Positions 8,542 to 17,098 of a stretch of 64,000 bases of DNA are shown here, in pieces. The position numbers and the translations under genes were made by a program. The notes beneath the pieces were generated by a model, which saw nothing but the letters and a program-made list of their open reading frames with translations, was not told where the DNA came from and made no database searches. The DNA is from Flavobacterium ginsenosidimutans. Lineage in GTDB: Bacteria; Bacteroidota; Bacteroidia; Flavobacteriales; Flavobacteriaceae. Location: contig NZ_QJRJ01000082.1 in NCBI RefSeq assembly GCF_003254625.1, forward strand, positions 496,001 to 560,000. The letters run 5' to 3'. Within the stretch, counting starts at the first letter, position 1, and every line of letters begins with the position of its first letter.

Positions 8542-9470
8542 TTCAGGTTGATGTTTTTAGAAGTGTAAATTTTGTTGTTGTCGTCAATTATAATACAAAA
8601 TAGATCCGGTATCTGATCTATTAAAAACAAGCCTGCTTTAATCCCCATTACCGCTATAGGAGTTGCCATAGCATCTGCAAATTCTGCATTTGAGGCGATA
8701 ATGGTCACGCTTTTTATTCCCGATATCGGAAGTCCTGTTTTTGGGTCAATGGTATGCGAATATTTTTTTCCGTTAATGGTCACGAATTTTTCATAATTGC
8801 CCGAGGTTGCCACCGCCTTATTTGAGATTTCCATATAGGAGAATGCCGCATTTGGCGAGTCAGGATCAGCCACACCGATGGTCCATTTTTTGCCGTTGGG
8901 CTGCAGTCCCCATGCCGAAAGATCTCCGCTGGCATTAATTATGCCGCTCTGTACATTATGTTTTATAAGAATTTGTTTTGCCATCTCGGCAGCATATCCT
9001 TTTCCGATACCTCCAAAACCAATCCGCATTCCTTTTTCTTTTAGAAATACTGTTGTATTTTCCCTGTCAAGTATAATATTTCGGTAATCAATAAGGTGTA
9101 CCATTTTGAGAGCGGTCTGGGCATCAGGAAGACTGGTCATGGATTTGTCAAAATTCCACAGACTTTTGTCGATACTTCCATAAGAAATATCAAATGCACC
9201 TTGTGTGATTCTCGAAATTCCGATAGATCTTTCAATAAGATTAAAAACCTCCAAATCTACTTTAACGGGTGCTATTCCTGCGTTATCATTGATCAGATTG
9301 GTCTGGCTGTCCTGTTTATAGGTAGTCAAAAGTTTTTCAATCCGTTTGATTTCCTGGGTGGCAAGTGCAATATTCTCATTTCCTGTTTTTTCATTTTCAG
9401 CAACAACTGTTATGGTAAAGCTGTTCCCCATGAGTTTTAGGGACTCGGAATATTTTTGGTTTTTAAGCAT
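8538..9470 (-). CDS. apbE: FAD:protein FMN transferase (ApbE family)
   Basis: About 310 residues, full length for the family. ApbE moves FMN from FAD onto a Ser/Thr of a target protein, using Mg2+. Visible motifs: MGNSFTITVV at the N-terminus, GFGGIGKGYAAEMA (nucleotide-binding loop), SGDLSAWG, HTIDPKTGLPISGI and the metal-site region NAEFADAMATPIAVMG. Start is taken at the ATG at 9470, one base after the stop of the thioredoxin gene; an upstream in-frame start would overlap that gene. Oddity: no signal peptide or lipobox is visible, although many ApbE proteins act outside the cytoplasm. It overlaps the DUF4266 gene by 4 bases. Confidence 0.88.
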   Translation of the reverse strand: MLKNQKYSESLKLMGNSFTITVVAENEKTGNENIALATQEIKRIEKLLTTYKQDSQTNLINDNAGIAPVKVDLEVFNLIERSIGISRITQGAFDISYGSIDKSLWNFDKSMTSLPDAQTALKMVHLIDYRNIILDRENTTVFLKEKGMRIGFGGIGKGYAAEMAKQILIKHNVQSGIINASGDLSAWGLQPNGKKWTIGVADPDSPNAAFSYMEISNKAVATSGNYEKFVTINGKKYSHTIDPKTGLPISGIKSVTIIASNAEFADAMATPIAVMGIKAGLFLIDQIPDLFCIIIDDNNKIYTSKNINLK

Positions 9471-9471
9471 G

Positions 9472-9906
9472 TTATTTTCGGCTCTCACAGATCGCTTTTA
9501 TTTCGGCAGTCCACTGTTCAGGAGTAGATTCGGGTTTTCCATGCCAGGTTTTAAGCACTTTTCCATCGGCATCCAAAAGAAGCGTCAGGGGAAAATTTCC
9601 TTCCTTGTTGTATATTTCGGCTAAATCTTCATTTCGTTTAACCTGCTGCGGTGTTCCGATATTTTTCTTTTTCCTTGGAAAATCAGCATTAACAAGTACC
9701 AGATTTTCATTTGCCATCTCTGAGAATACCTGGCTTTCAAGATAATCTCTGCGCGTCACAATGCAGGGTCCGCACCAGTCTGAACCCGAGAAGTTGAGCA
9801 GTATTAATTCATGTTTTTCTTTTGCTGTTTTTTTTGCATTATTAAAATCAGGTTCCCAGTTAATGGGAAGCACGGTCATTAAAAGCAATAATGTAATTAG
9901 TTTCAT
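9472..9906 (-). CDS. Thioredoxin-fold protein, first gene of the ApbE operon
   Basis: A 144-residue protein with a short hydrophobic N-terminus (MKLITLLLLMTVLPI) that looks like a signal peptide, then a thioredoxin domain with the redox motif SDWCGPCIV (CGPC) and the cis-Pro region GNFPLTLLLDADGKVL. The insert FPRKKKNIGTPQQVKRNEDLAEIYN is typical of the Thioredoxin_7-like group. It probably acts in the periplasm as a thiol oxidoreductase. It precedes apbE with a 1-base gap. A natural client would be the two-cysteine tail of the DUF4266 lipoprotein two genes downstream (inference). Confidence 0.85.
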   Translation of the reverse strand: MKLITLLLLMTVLPINWEPDFNNAKKTAKEKHELILLNFSGSDWCGPCIVTRRDYLESQVFSEMANENLVLVNADFPRKKKNIGTPQQVKRNEDLAEIYNKEGNFPLTLLLDADGKVLKTWHGKPESTPEQWTAEIKAICESRK

Positions 9907-10016
9907 TTTGCAGTCTGTTTTTAGGTATATACGAAATAACGCATTGCTGCGATTCTTATTTTTTTTAATTGCTTAAGATTCAATTAATTTTTACTCCGGC
10001 TTCAGGACTGTTTTTC

Positions 10017-10706
10017 TTAAGCCGTATGAACCCCGAAAATATAACCGACCAAGGCTGAGGCTGCCATTGCAAAAGTTCCCCAGATGCAGATACGCATTAC
10101 AGCTTTCAGCGTATGGGATCCCCCGGCCTTAGCGGCCAGCATTCCCGATAATGCCAAAAAGAGTATTGAAAAACCATACTGGTACAATACCATTTCTTTT
10201 ATGGGAGCGAAAATAGCCACCAGCAGCGGCAGCAAGCCCCCTATGACAAAAGATACAGCTGATGCGAAAGCGGCCATTAAGGGATTAGCCTGGGTAATTT
10301 CATTGATTCCGAGCTCATCTCTCGCATGTGTTTGAAGTGCATTATGGGCTGTCAATTCGACTGCAACCTGTTTTGCCAGTTCACTGTTCAGCCCGCGCTT
10401 CATATAAATATGGGTCAGTTCCTCAAGCTCTGATTCAGGCATATTTTTAAGTTCCTCTTTCTCGCGGGTAAGATCAGCAGTTTCAACATCAGCCTGAGAG
10501 CTTACCGATACGTATTCGCCTGCGGCCATGGACAATGCACCTGCCACTAAACCGGCTGTTGCCGCCAGCAGAATAGGTTCTCTGCTCACGCTTGCAGCTG
10601 CCACGCCAATAGCCAGGCTGGTGGTGGATAAAATTCCGTCATTGGCGCCCAGAACTGCTGCCCTCAGCCACCCGCTTCTGGTGATGTAATGATTTTCAGC
10701 TTCCAT
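10017..10706 (-). CDS. VIT1/CCC1 family transporter (iron/manganese)
   Basis: A 229-residue membrane protein. The N-terminal motif GWLRAAVLGANDGILSTTSL and the following SMAAGEYVSVSSQADVE are the family signature of the vacuolar iron transporter (VIT1/CCC1) group. Two helices at the N-terminus, a cytosolic charged segment (about 75-140, with many Glu that bind metal in the plant protein) and three C-terminal helices give five spans. Bacterial members move Fe2+ or Mn2+ out of the cytosol. Its start overlaps the upstream unknown gene by 11 bases, so the two are co-translated. The first genes of the window also point to iron handling. Confidence 0.88.
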   Translation of the reverse strand: MEAENHYITRSGWLRAAVLGANDGILSTTSLAIGVAAASVSREPILLAATAGLVAGALSMAAGEYVSVSSQADVETADLTREKEELKNMPESELEELTHIYMKRGLNSELAKQVAVELTAHNALQTHARDELGINEITQANPLMAAFASAVSFVIGGLLPLLVAIFAPIKEMVLYQYGFSILFLALSGMLAAKAGGSHTLKAVMRICIWGTFAMAASALVGYIFGVHTA

Positions 10707-11115
10707 GATTTTTTTGCATTAATTTAACCCAGTCCCGATTTTCAGATATTTTTGGACTGCCTCCAAAATTGGTTTTCAGCAGTTCCCTGATCTGAAATTG
10801 TGTCTTGTTCCGGGTTCTGTTTTTCCATTCATTAAAATCGTAAATATGAATCTGCTCTGCATTAGGATTTGCAATAAAAGAGATTCGGGATATGGAATAC
10901 TTATATTTCTTCAGTTCATTTAAAGTACTGCGGCTGGGAACCACAATAAGTATGTTTTCCCAGTTCAGATAATCTTTAGCAATGTCATCTCTTTGCTCCA
11001 GTCCCAGAGACTCAAAGAAGGCTTTAATTTTTTGATTATTTAACCCTTCAATTTTTTTATCTATGTTTTTAAGAGTGTCCGAGAGAATCTCTCTATCCAT
11101 AACATCCATTTTCAT
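10696..11115 (-). CDS. Unknown protein coupled to the VIT transporter
   Basis: A 139-residue soluble protein with no signal peptide or membrane span. It starts with a helical region (MDREILSDTLKNIDKKIEGLNNQKIKAFFESLG), has a middle part with possible strands (NWENILIVVPSRSTLNELKKY) and ends basic (ENRDWVKLMQKNHGS). I do not recognise the family. Its last 11 bases overlap the start of the VIT gene, which argues for shared expression and possibly a regulatory or chaperone role for that transporter. No cysteine or histidine cluster for metal binding is visible. Confidence 0.6.
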   Translation of the reverse strand: MKMDVMDREILSDTLKNIDKKIEGLNNQKIKAFFESLGLEQRDDIAKDYLNWENILIVVPSRSTLNELKKYKYSISRISFIANPNAEQIHIYDFNEWKNRTRNKTQFQIRELLKTNFGGSPKISENRDWVKLMQKNHGS

Positions 11116-11367
11116 AGGTCTATAATTTCCAAATAAAATTACTTCAAAATACCTTTGGTTATCAGGCTGCTGCCGTTAGAATGATTCTAAATTTTATTCA
11201 GGCTTTTATTGCAGGATTAAATTGCAGTAAGTTAGCAGTACAATAACAGTATCGGCTTTTTAAAATGATGCGGCTCCTGGTCATGGCATCAGTAATGAAA
11301 CATAATGAAATCAGGGTAACTTTTTAAAATTGAATAGGAGAATTAAATTTAACAAAGGAAAGTCTTC

Positions 11368-11796
11368 ATGTATACCATAAATACACAGCTGGCATATTTT
11401 AACTGCAGTTTTAATTCTAAAAGGTTAATTCTAAATCTCAAATGGTTCAGACTTGACAAGGCCGATAGTTCCAGTTTAAACGCACTGTGCTTTAATAGTA
11501 CTGAGCTTGAGCAGTTTCAGGCTTTTATAGGGCAAAATCCACTTAACTTTCCAGGTCAGTCTTTTGTGGAGCCCACTAAAATAGAAGAATTTGTTTTTTT
11601 TATAAACGGTAATGTTCCGCAGGGAATATTGTCATTTTACCCTGTTCTTTCAAAAAATGTAGATACAGACACTCATCCTTCAATTCATCAGGTCATGAAA
11701 ATTGTCCTCACCGATGAAAATTATCAGCCTGCTGCCCATTACACATTGGATTTTGATGTGATTGGCAAGATTGAAATTTACAGGAATGCAAAATAA
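11368..11796 (+). CDS. Unknown 142-residue protein
   Basis: No signal peptide or membrane segment. The sequence has a strand-rich character (TQLAYFNCSFNSKRLILNLKWFRLD; EEFVFFINGNVPQGILSFYP; YTLDFDVIGKIEIYRNAK). I do not recognise a family. It is flanked by a 252-base spacer on the left and a convergent kinase gene on the right, so it is likely a single-gene transcript. It has normal codon use for the neighbourhood. A weak hairpin (CTGTCT/AGACAG, about 11818-11843) lies after the stop. Confidence 0.55.
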   Translation: MYTINTQLAYFNCSFNSKRLILNLKWFRLDKADSSSLNALCFNSTELEQFQAFIGQNPLNFPGQSFVEPTKIEEFVFFINGNVPQGILSFYPVLSKNVDTDTHPSIHQVMKIVLTDENYQPAAHYTLDFDVIGKIEIYRNAK

Positions 11797-11897
11797 AAAA
11801 AATATGTGTTTATGAAGCTGTCTAATATTATTTTATCAGACAGATTGCTGTTATTTGTAAAATTGCTCTAACGGCGGGAAGTTGTAAATTTGAATTG

Positions 11898-13406
11898 CTA
11901 CAGCGTATGGGCTTTTTGTTTTAAAGGAAGGGTCACTGTAAATTCGGCGCCATTGTCCTTTTCCCCGGCGGCTGTTATTTTGCCATTATGCCTTTCGGCA
12001 ATCTTTCTGCACAGGGCAAGCCCAAGCCCGTTGCCTTCATACTCATCTTTGGAGTGCAGTCTTTCAAATGCCGTGAAAATCTTTTCTGCAAATTCAGCCT
12101 CAATACCAATACCATTATCCTTTATTTTGATCTGTACAAAATCCTGGCCGTCACTATTGATAATGCTGCTTGTTATGATAACCCTTGGAGGCTGGTCCGC
12201 TTTGGAAAATTTCAGGGCATTTTGGATCAGGTTATAGAATAGCTGGTTAATTAAAATCGGTGCTCCCTGAATCTGTGGAAGATCAGAAGTAATTAAAATA
12301 GCACCTTTTTCCTTTATGATCAGTTCCAGATCTATTTTGATGTCTTCAATAACCTCATTGAGATTGATTGTTTCTATGACCTGCAGTGTTTTATCCAATG
12401 TGGAATAAGTCAGAATTCCCTCGATGATATTTTCCATTCTCTGGGCGGACTGGCTTACTTTATGAAGGTATTTTTTGGATTTTTCATTAACATTGCCTTC
12501 TATGTCATTTCGTAAAAGGGTATTGAAAATTTTAATTTTTCGCAGTGGTTCGCGAAGATCGTGGCTCACTACGCTGGCAAAATGCATCAGATCACGATTG
12601 GAACGCGTGAGTTCATTTGTGCGGGCAGCCACCTGTTTTTTTAATTCCTCCTGAAATTCTTTATGCTCGTGTATATCCTGAACAATACCAATGATGGTCT
12701 TTGCAGACCCGTCCTTGTCCTTGATAATCTTTCCATTGATTTTAGCCCAGCGGTAGGCGCCGTCATCATTTAAAATCCGCGCTTCATAGCATATTTTTCC
12801 CGTTTCCTCGGACTGCTGGTGCGCTTTTTCGCGTGCCGGAAGGTCCTCTGGGTGCAGTTTGGCAATTAAATCGTCATTTGTTGTTTCGCTTCCAATCGAG
12901 CAGATCGTATTGAAATTTGCTGAAGTCTTGATTTTTTTGGTCTCAAGGTCTATTTCGTAGCTTCCTATCCCGGAACTTTCTATGGCTATGGTTAATTTTT
13001 CATTTGCTTTCAGGGTTTCTTCTTTTGCTTTGTGCAGATCTGTGATATCAGCGCCGGTATTAAGCACGCCATAGACTTTTCCATGCTCGTCAAATAGCGG
13101 AATAAAACTATAATTAAAGTAATGTTCGGTCATAATCCCATGCATGACCAAATCTACTTTTTTTCCTACAGCATGAAAGGCAGTTCCGGTTTTAAGAACG
13201 CCAAGGGCCTCATCGAGAATCTGCTGGTTTTCAATTTCAGGAACAACACTCAGATAGGTTTTTCCAAGTACATCATTTCCTTTGCCCCATGTTTTGATCA
13301 TGGCATCATTGGCCAGTGCAATTTCTAAATTATCTCCCACATATACCCCGACGGGAAGAGGGATAGCATCAATTATATTTTGTAGAAGCCCTGGATTTCG
13401 GTACAT
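11898..13406 (-). CDS. Double-PAS histidine kinase
   Basis: A 502-residue soluble sensor kinase. PAS 1 covers about residues 1-125 (NIIDAIPLPVGVYVGDN; GKVYGVLNTGADITD) and PAS 2 about 130-255 (IAIESSGIGSYEID; YRWAKINGKIIKDKDG; TIIGIVQDIHEH). A short coiled coil leads to HisKA with the H-box SVVSHDLREPLRKIK (His about 280), then HATPase with NLIQNALKFS, DNGIGIE and GNGLGLALCRKI. No membrane spans or receiver are present, and no response regulator lies beside it, so it is an orphan kinase. It is similar in layout to the kinase at 3742-5412 but without the repeated coiled coil. Confidence 0.88.
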   Translation of the reverse strand: MYRNPGLLQNIIDAIPLPVGVYVGDNLEIALANDAMIKTWGKGNDVLGKTYLSVVPEIENQQILDEALGVLKTGTAFHAVGKKVDLVMHGIMTEHYFNYSFIPLFDEHGKVYGVLNTGADITDLHKAKEETLKANEKLTIAIESSGIGSYEIDLETKKIKTSANFNTICSIGSETTNDDLIAKLHPEDLPAREKAHQQSEETGKICYEARILNDDGAYRWAKINGKIIKDKDGSAKTIIGIVQDIHEHKEFQEELKKQVAARTNELTRSNRDLMHFASVVSHDLREPLRKIKIFNTLLRNDIEGNVNEKSKKYLHKVSQSAQRMENIIEGILTYSTLDKTLQVIETINLNEVIEDIKIDLELIIKEKGAILITSDLPQIQGAPILINQLFYNLIQNALKFSKADQPPRVIITSSIINSDGQDFVQIKIKDNGIGIEAEFAEKIFTAFERLHSKDEYEGNGLGLALCRKIAERHNGKITAAGEKDNGAEFTVTLPLKQKAHTL

Positions 13407-13530
13407 AGCGTTAGGTTTGATTGGTGTTTTGGTCTTTAATGGCGAATATACTGGTTTTTAAAAAGTTTCCTGTTACAGGGATTCCATATTTTTTATCATA
13501 ATTCCAATAATTGGCAGGTAATCATTTTTA

Positions 13531-13821
13531 TTATTTCTTCTTTGCTATTTTGTTATTGGAAATGCCCCGCTGCTCTCTGCACTTAAAGCGGCTGATCTGC
13601 TCACAGCGTTTCTGCAGATGCTTTGTTTTACAATTTTCTACCCTTTTACGCCAAAGTATATAACTGCCGGTTTTGAGTTCCTTCTTCATTAAAGTTTTTA
13701 CATCAGCTTCCTTAAGAGCAAACTGGTGTTCAATAGCCTCAAAAGGGGTTCTGTCTTCCCATGCCATTTCAATAATGCGGTCCAGGTCACGATCAGCAAA
13801 CTGCTGTTTTAATTTTTTCAT
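13531..13821 (-). CDS. TIGR03643 / DUF2805 family protein
   Basis: A 96-residue basic protein. The core, DLDRIIEMAWEDRTPFEAIE, then LKEADVKTLMKKELK and SYILWRKRVENCKTKHLQKR, matches the conserved Trp/Met-containing TIGR03643 (DUF2805) family, known from many marine and Bacteroidota species. The fold looks like a helix-turn-helix (EAIEHQFALKEADVKTLMKK), so DNA binding is possible but unproven. The last 20 residues are strongly basic. It diverges from the SDR gene that follows on the other strand. Confidence 0.75.
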   Translation of the reverse strand: MKKLKQQFADRDLDRIIEMAWEDRTPFEAIEHQFALKEADVKTLMKKELKTGSYILWRKRVENCKTKHLQKRCEQISRFKCREQRGISNNKIAKKK

Positions 13822-14065
13822 GATTGTATTTTTTGAGGGATTCTCCTTGAAGAATTGAGAAGAGCATAGCTAATTTAGATAAAATAATTTTTATTTTGTT
13901 TAATATTTATTTAAAATTGTCAAACAATTGTTATCTTTAAGATACTAAGATAACTTTATGCTAAAACACAGTTTAGCTTTTTTGATAATTAATAAAGAAT
14001 ATCTTATTTTATTGAAAATCATAGCACAAACAGTCCTCCCAGCTCTTAAATTTAATCTTAAAAAA

Positions 14066-14749
14066 ATGAAAACTATTGTAATTGTTGGCGGCAGTAAAGG
14101 AATAGGGAATGCTGTTGTAATGCAGAATCTGGAAAACTGCCGGATTATCAATATCAGCAGGACAGCTCCTGATATTACCCATCCGAATTTAATTCATTTT
14201 GCAATCGATGTGCTCGGGGATCCTTTGCCTGAATTTGAAAGTATGGATGCCCTGGTTTATTGTCCGGGATCTATAAACCTGAAACCCATTCTGGGCTTAA
14301 GCCTGGATGATTTCAGAAATGATTTTGAAATTAATGTGGTGGGAGCAGTCAAAGTGATTCAGCATTATCTGCCTGCGTTAAAGAAAGGGGAAAAACCTTC
14401 TATTGTTTTATTCAGCAGTGTTGCGGCAAAACTCGGAATGCCTTTTCATGCCAGTATTGCGGCCTCGAAAGCAGCAGTAGAGGGTCTGGTTAAATCGCTC
14501 GGCGCCGAGCTTGCCCCGTTAATCCGTATCAATGCTATTGCCCCGACTATTACAGAGACTTCTTTATCAGCATCTATTTTAAGAAACGACAGGATGAAGG
14601 AAAATATGAAGGAACGACACCCCTTGAAAAATTATCTAAAACCCGAGGAGGTTGGACGTATGGCTGGCTATCTTATCTCTGAAGATGCAGCATCAATTTC
14701 AGGCCAGGTTTTCGCGATGGATTATGGTTTGGTAAGCTTTAAATTGTAA
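14066..14749 (+). CDS. Short-chain dehydrogenase-like protein lacking the catalytic Tyr
   Basis: A 227-residue Rossmann-fold protein starting at the ATG at 14066 (36 codons after the longest possible start), which gives MKTIVIVGGSKGIGNAVV with the Gly-rich NAD(P) loop at the expected place. The Ser of the active site is present in VLFSSVAAKLG, and the end of the fold (RINAIAPTITETSLSAS, GQVFAMDYGL) is normal. The YxxxK motif is not: the segment reads FHASIAASKAAVEGL, so Lys is kept but Tyr is replaced by Ile. Such proteins may not be classic oxidoreductases. It is 12 bp upstream of a second NAD-binding protein, likely one operon. Confidence 0.8.
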   Translation: MKTIVIVGGSKGIGNAVVMQNLENCRIINISRTAPDITHPNLIHFAIDVLGDPLPEFESMDALVYCPGSINLKPILGLSLDDFRNDFEINVVGAVKVIQHYLPALKKGEKPSIVLFSSVAAKLGMPFHASIAASKAAVEGLVKSLGAELAPLIRINAIAPTITETSLSASILRNDRMKENMKERHPLKNYLKPEEVGRMAGYLISEDAASISGQVFAMDYGLVSFKL

Positions 14750-14761
14750 AACAGCTCAGAG

Positions 14762-16174
14762 ATGAAAATTCTTTTAACAGGCGCTACAGGTTATATCGGC
14801 AAGAGGCTGCTGCCCTTGCTGCTGGATCACGGAAATGAAGTAATCTGCTGCGTTCGGGATAAAAACAGGTTTTACTTTCCTGAACAATTTGAAAATAAAA
14901 TACAGGTCATTGAAGCTGATTTTCTGGATCCGGAAAGCCTGAAGAGTATTCCCGATGATATAGACGCGGCCTATTACCTGATCCATTCCATGTCCGGCGC
15001 TTCCAATTATGATCAGCTGGAAAGCATTTCGGCACATTATTTTATAGAAAAAATAAACCAGACAAATGCAAAACAGATTATTTACCTCAGCGGAATTGTA
15101 AATGATAAGTCATTATCCAAACATTTGTCATCAAGGAAGGCGGTGGAAGATATTTTAAAGACTGCAGCATTGCCCTTAACGGTGCTTCGGGCCGGAATAA
15201 TAGTAGGATCGGGAAGCGCCTCTTTTGAAATAATACGTGATCTGGTGGATAAACTGCCCCTTATGATTACCCCAAAATGGCTCAATACCAAATGCCAGCC
15301 GATTGCCATCAGCGATGTTTTGGAGTTTTTAATCCGCTCGCTGTTAAATCCGGCAGTTTATGGTGAAAGTTTTGATATCGGGGGACCTGATATTTTGACC
15401 TACAAGGAAATGCTGCTGGAGTTTGCCAGAGCAAAAAAACTACGGAGATACATTTACACCGTACCGGTGATGACCCCGAAATTATCGTCCTACTGGCTGT
15501 ATTTTGTGACTTCAACTTCCTTTAAGCTGGCCTCGGCGCTGGTCAGCAGCATGAAAGTGGAAGTCATCTGCCGAGATAACAGGATTAACAGCCTGCTGGG
15601 CGTTACACCTATTACTTACCGGCAGGCATTAGAGAGGGCTTTGAAAAAAATCAGTGATGATGATATCATCTCGAGCTGGAAAGACTCCCGTGTCAGCGGA
15701 CAGTTCAAAGGAAATGTTTCCCAATACCTGAAGGTCCCAAAAAAGGGCTGTTACATTGACAGAAGAAAAAGAGCAGTCATAAACAGGGAATATACAATTG
15801 CTCGGATCTGGTCCATAGGAGGAGAGACCGGGTGGTATTACGCCGACTGGCTCTGGGAGCTGCGCGGATTCATCGATAAGGTTTTTGGCGGTGTGGGCAC
15901 CAGAAGGGGAAGGACGCATAAAACGCAGATACATGCAGGGGATGCACTGGATTTCTGGAGGGTTGTATATGCCGATAAGAAGAAGGGCAAACTGGTTTTG
16001 TATGCCGAGATGAAACTTCCGGGCGAAGCCTGGCTGGAATTTAAAATAATCAACAATACCTTATATCAGGCGGCCACTTTTAAACCCCACGGTCTTATTG
16101 GAAGACTATACTGGTATGCCGTGCTGCCGTTTCATGGTTTTATATTTGACGGCATGCTTAAAAAACTCATTTAA
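14762..16174 (+). CDS. NAD(P)-binding protein with C-terminal DUF2867 domain
   Basis: A 470-residue protein. The N-terminal 290 residues form an extended-SDR/NmrA-like Rossmann domain (LLTGATGYIGKRLLPLLLDHG; AAYYLIHSMSGA; LRAGIIVGSGSASFEI). The C-terminal 150 residues are a DUF2867 domain (ARIWSIGGETGWYYADWLW; GDALDFWRVVYADKKKG; AATFKPHGLIGRLYWYAVLP). The exact reaction is unknown; this two-domain form is common in bacteria and often near genes for light or oxidative stress. It follows the Tyr-less SDR by 12 bp, so the two are probably made together. Confidence 0.85.
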   Translation: MKILLTGATGYIGKRLLPLLLDHGNEVICCVRDKNRFYFPEQFENKIQVIEADFLDPESLKSIPDDIDAAYYLIHSMSGASNYDQLESISAHYFIEKINQTNAKQIIYLSGIVNDKSLSKHLSSRKAVEDILKTAALPLTVLRAGIIVGSGSASFEIIRDLVDKLPLMITPKWLNTKCQPIAISDVLEFLIRSLLNPAVYGESFDIGGPDILTYKEMLLEFARAKKLRRYIYTVPVMTPKLSSYWLYFVTSTSFKLASALVSSMKVEVICRDNRINSLLGVTPITYRQALERALKKISDDDIISSWKDSRVSGQFKGNVSQYLKVPKKGCYIDRRKRAVINREYTIARIWSIGGETGWYYADWLWELRGFIDKVFGGVGTRRGRTHKTQIHAGDALDFWRVVYADKKKGKLVLYAEMKLPGEAWLEFKIINNTLYQAATFKPHGLIGRLYWYAVLPFHGFIFDGMLKKLI

Positions 16175-16324
16175 GGGTTTGTGGATAATGTGAGCTTGGC
16201 CTGCGGACTATTTTACAGCTGGGGGTATTGTACTGATATAATGCTGTTTTCAATATCTTGCAGTTTAAAAAGGTTTGTAAAATGAGATCCTGTGAGCATT
16301 AATTTTGTACGCCATAATTTCATT

Positions 16325-17098
16325 GGTTCTGTCGCATCTGGGAATAACTTTTATCTTTAGAATTTTAAACCGATCAAAAGATGAATACTAAAGGTCATTG
16401 TTATCCAAAATACATAATTCTTTAGGCATTATATTTCAAGCTAAGATTTACACTTAGTTACCGTGATGTTGAAGAACTAATGAAGATTAGAGGAGTCATT
16501 GTGGATCATGCGACGATTCAGCGTTGGGTTTACAAGTTTGCACCTTTGCTTGAGGCAGAAATGAAGAAGAGAAAAGGCAGAGTGGGGGAGAGTTGGAGAT
16601 TGGATGAGACCTACATCAAAGTAAAAGGTATTTGGTGTTATTTATATAGGGCAGTAGATAAATTAGGCAATACGGTTGATTTTCTTTTGACCAGAAAAAG
16701 ACAAAGAATGAGTGCGCAGTCATTTCTAATTAAAGCAATTAGTAATAACTACAGACCAAGAGTAGTAAACATTGATAAAAGCGGTTCTAATACTGCCGCT
16801 ATCAAAGTCTATAACAAACGTTCATTCACAAAGATTAAAATCCGGCAGTGTAAATATCTCAACAATATTGTCGAACAGGACCATCGATTTATAAAATGGA
16901 GGATACAAAATGGGTTAGGCTTTAAAAGTTTTGAATCGGCAAGACGAACATTGAGCGGAATTGAAGTTGTGCATATGCTGAGAAAGAATCAAATGGTTAG
17001 ACCAGGGATAACTATGTTTAAATCATTCTGTAAATTGGCGGGCTAACTTTTAAATTACTTCAATTTTTATATTTGATTCTGACAGATGCGACAGAACC
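16325..17098 (+). mobile_element. IS6-family insertion sequence (774 bp)
   Basis: Perfect 16-bp terminal inverted repeats (GGTTCTGTCGCATCTG at 16325-16340 and its complement at 17083-17098) enclose one transposase frame. Size and ends fit the IS6/IS26 family. The 8 bases outside the ends (left ATTTCATT, right GGGTTTAA) do not match, so no target duplication is visible; ends may have been changed by cointegrate formation or deletion. Confidence 0.88.
16381..17046 (+). pseudogene. IS6-family transposase, interrupted by an early amber stop
   Basis: From the ATG at 16381 the frame reads MNTKGHCYPKYIIL, then TAG (16423-16425), then ALYFKLRFTLSYRDVEELMK and on without a break to 17046. The expected residue at the stop is Gln, so a single CAG-to-TAG change explains it. 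The rest is intact: HTH (VDHATIQRWVYKF) and the DDE triad in DETYIKVKG, NIDKSGSNTA and VEQDHRFIKW. A shorter product from the ATG at 16480 (188 residues) keeps the catalytic core but loses 33 N-terminal residues. The element is probably immobile unless helped by another copy. Confidence 0.8.

Noticed and set aside
13958..14065. Longer start for the SDR-like protein at 13958
   Set aside because: The extra 36 residues (MLKHSLAFLIINKEYLILLK...) are not part of the Rossmann fold, and the ATG at 14066 places the Gly-rich loop at the normal distance from the start.
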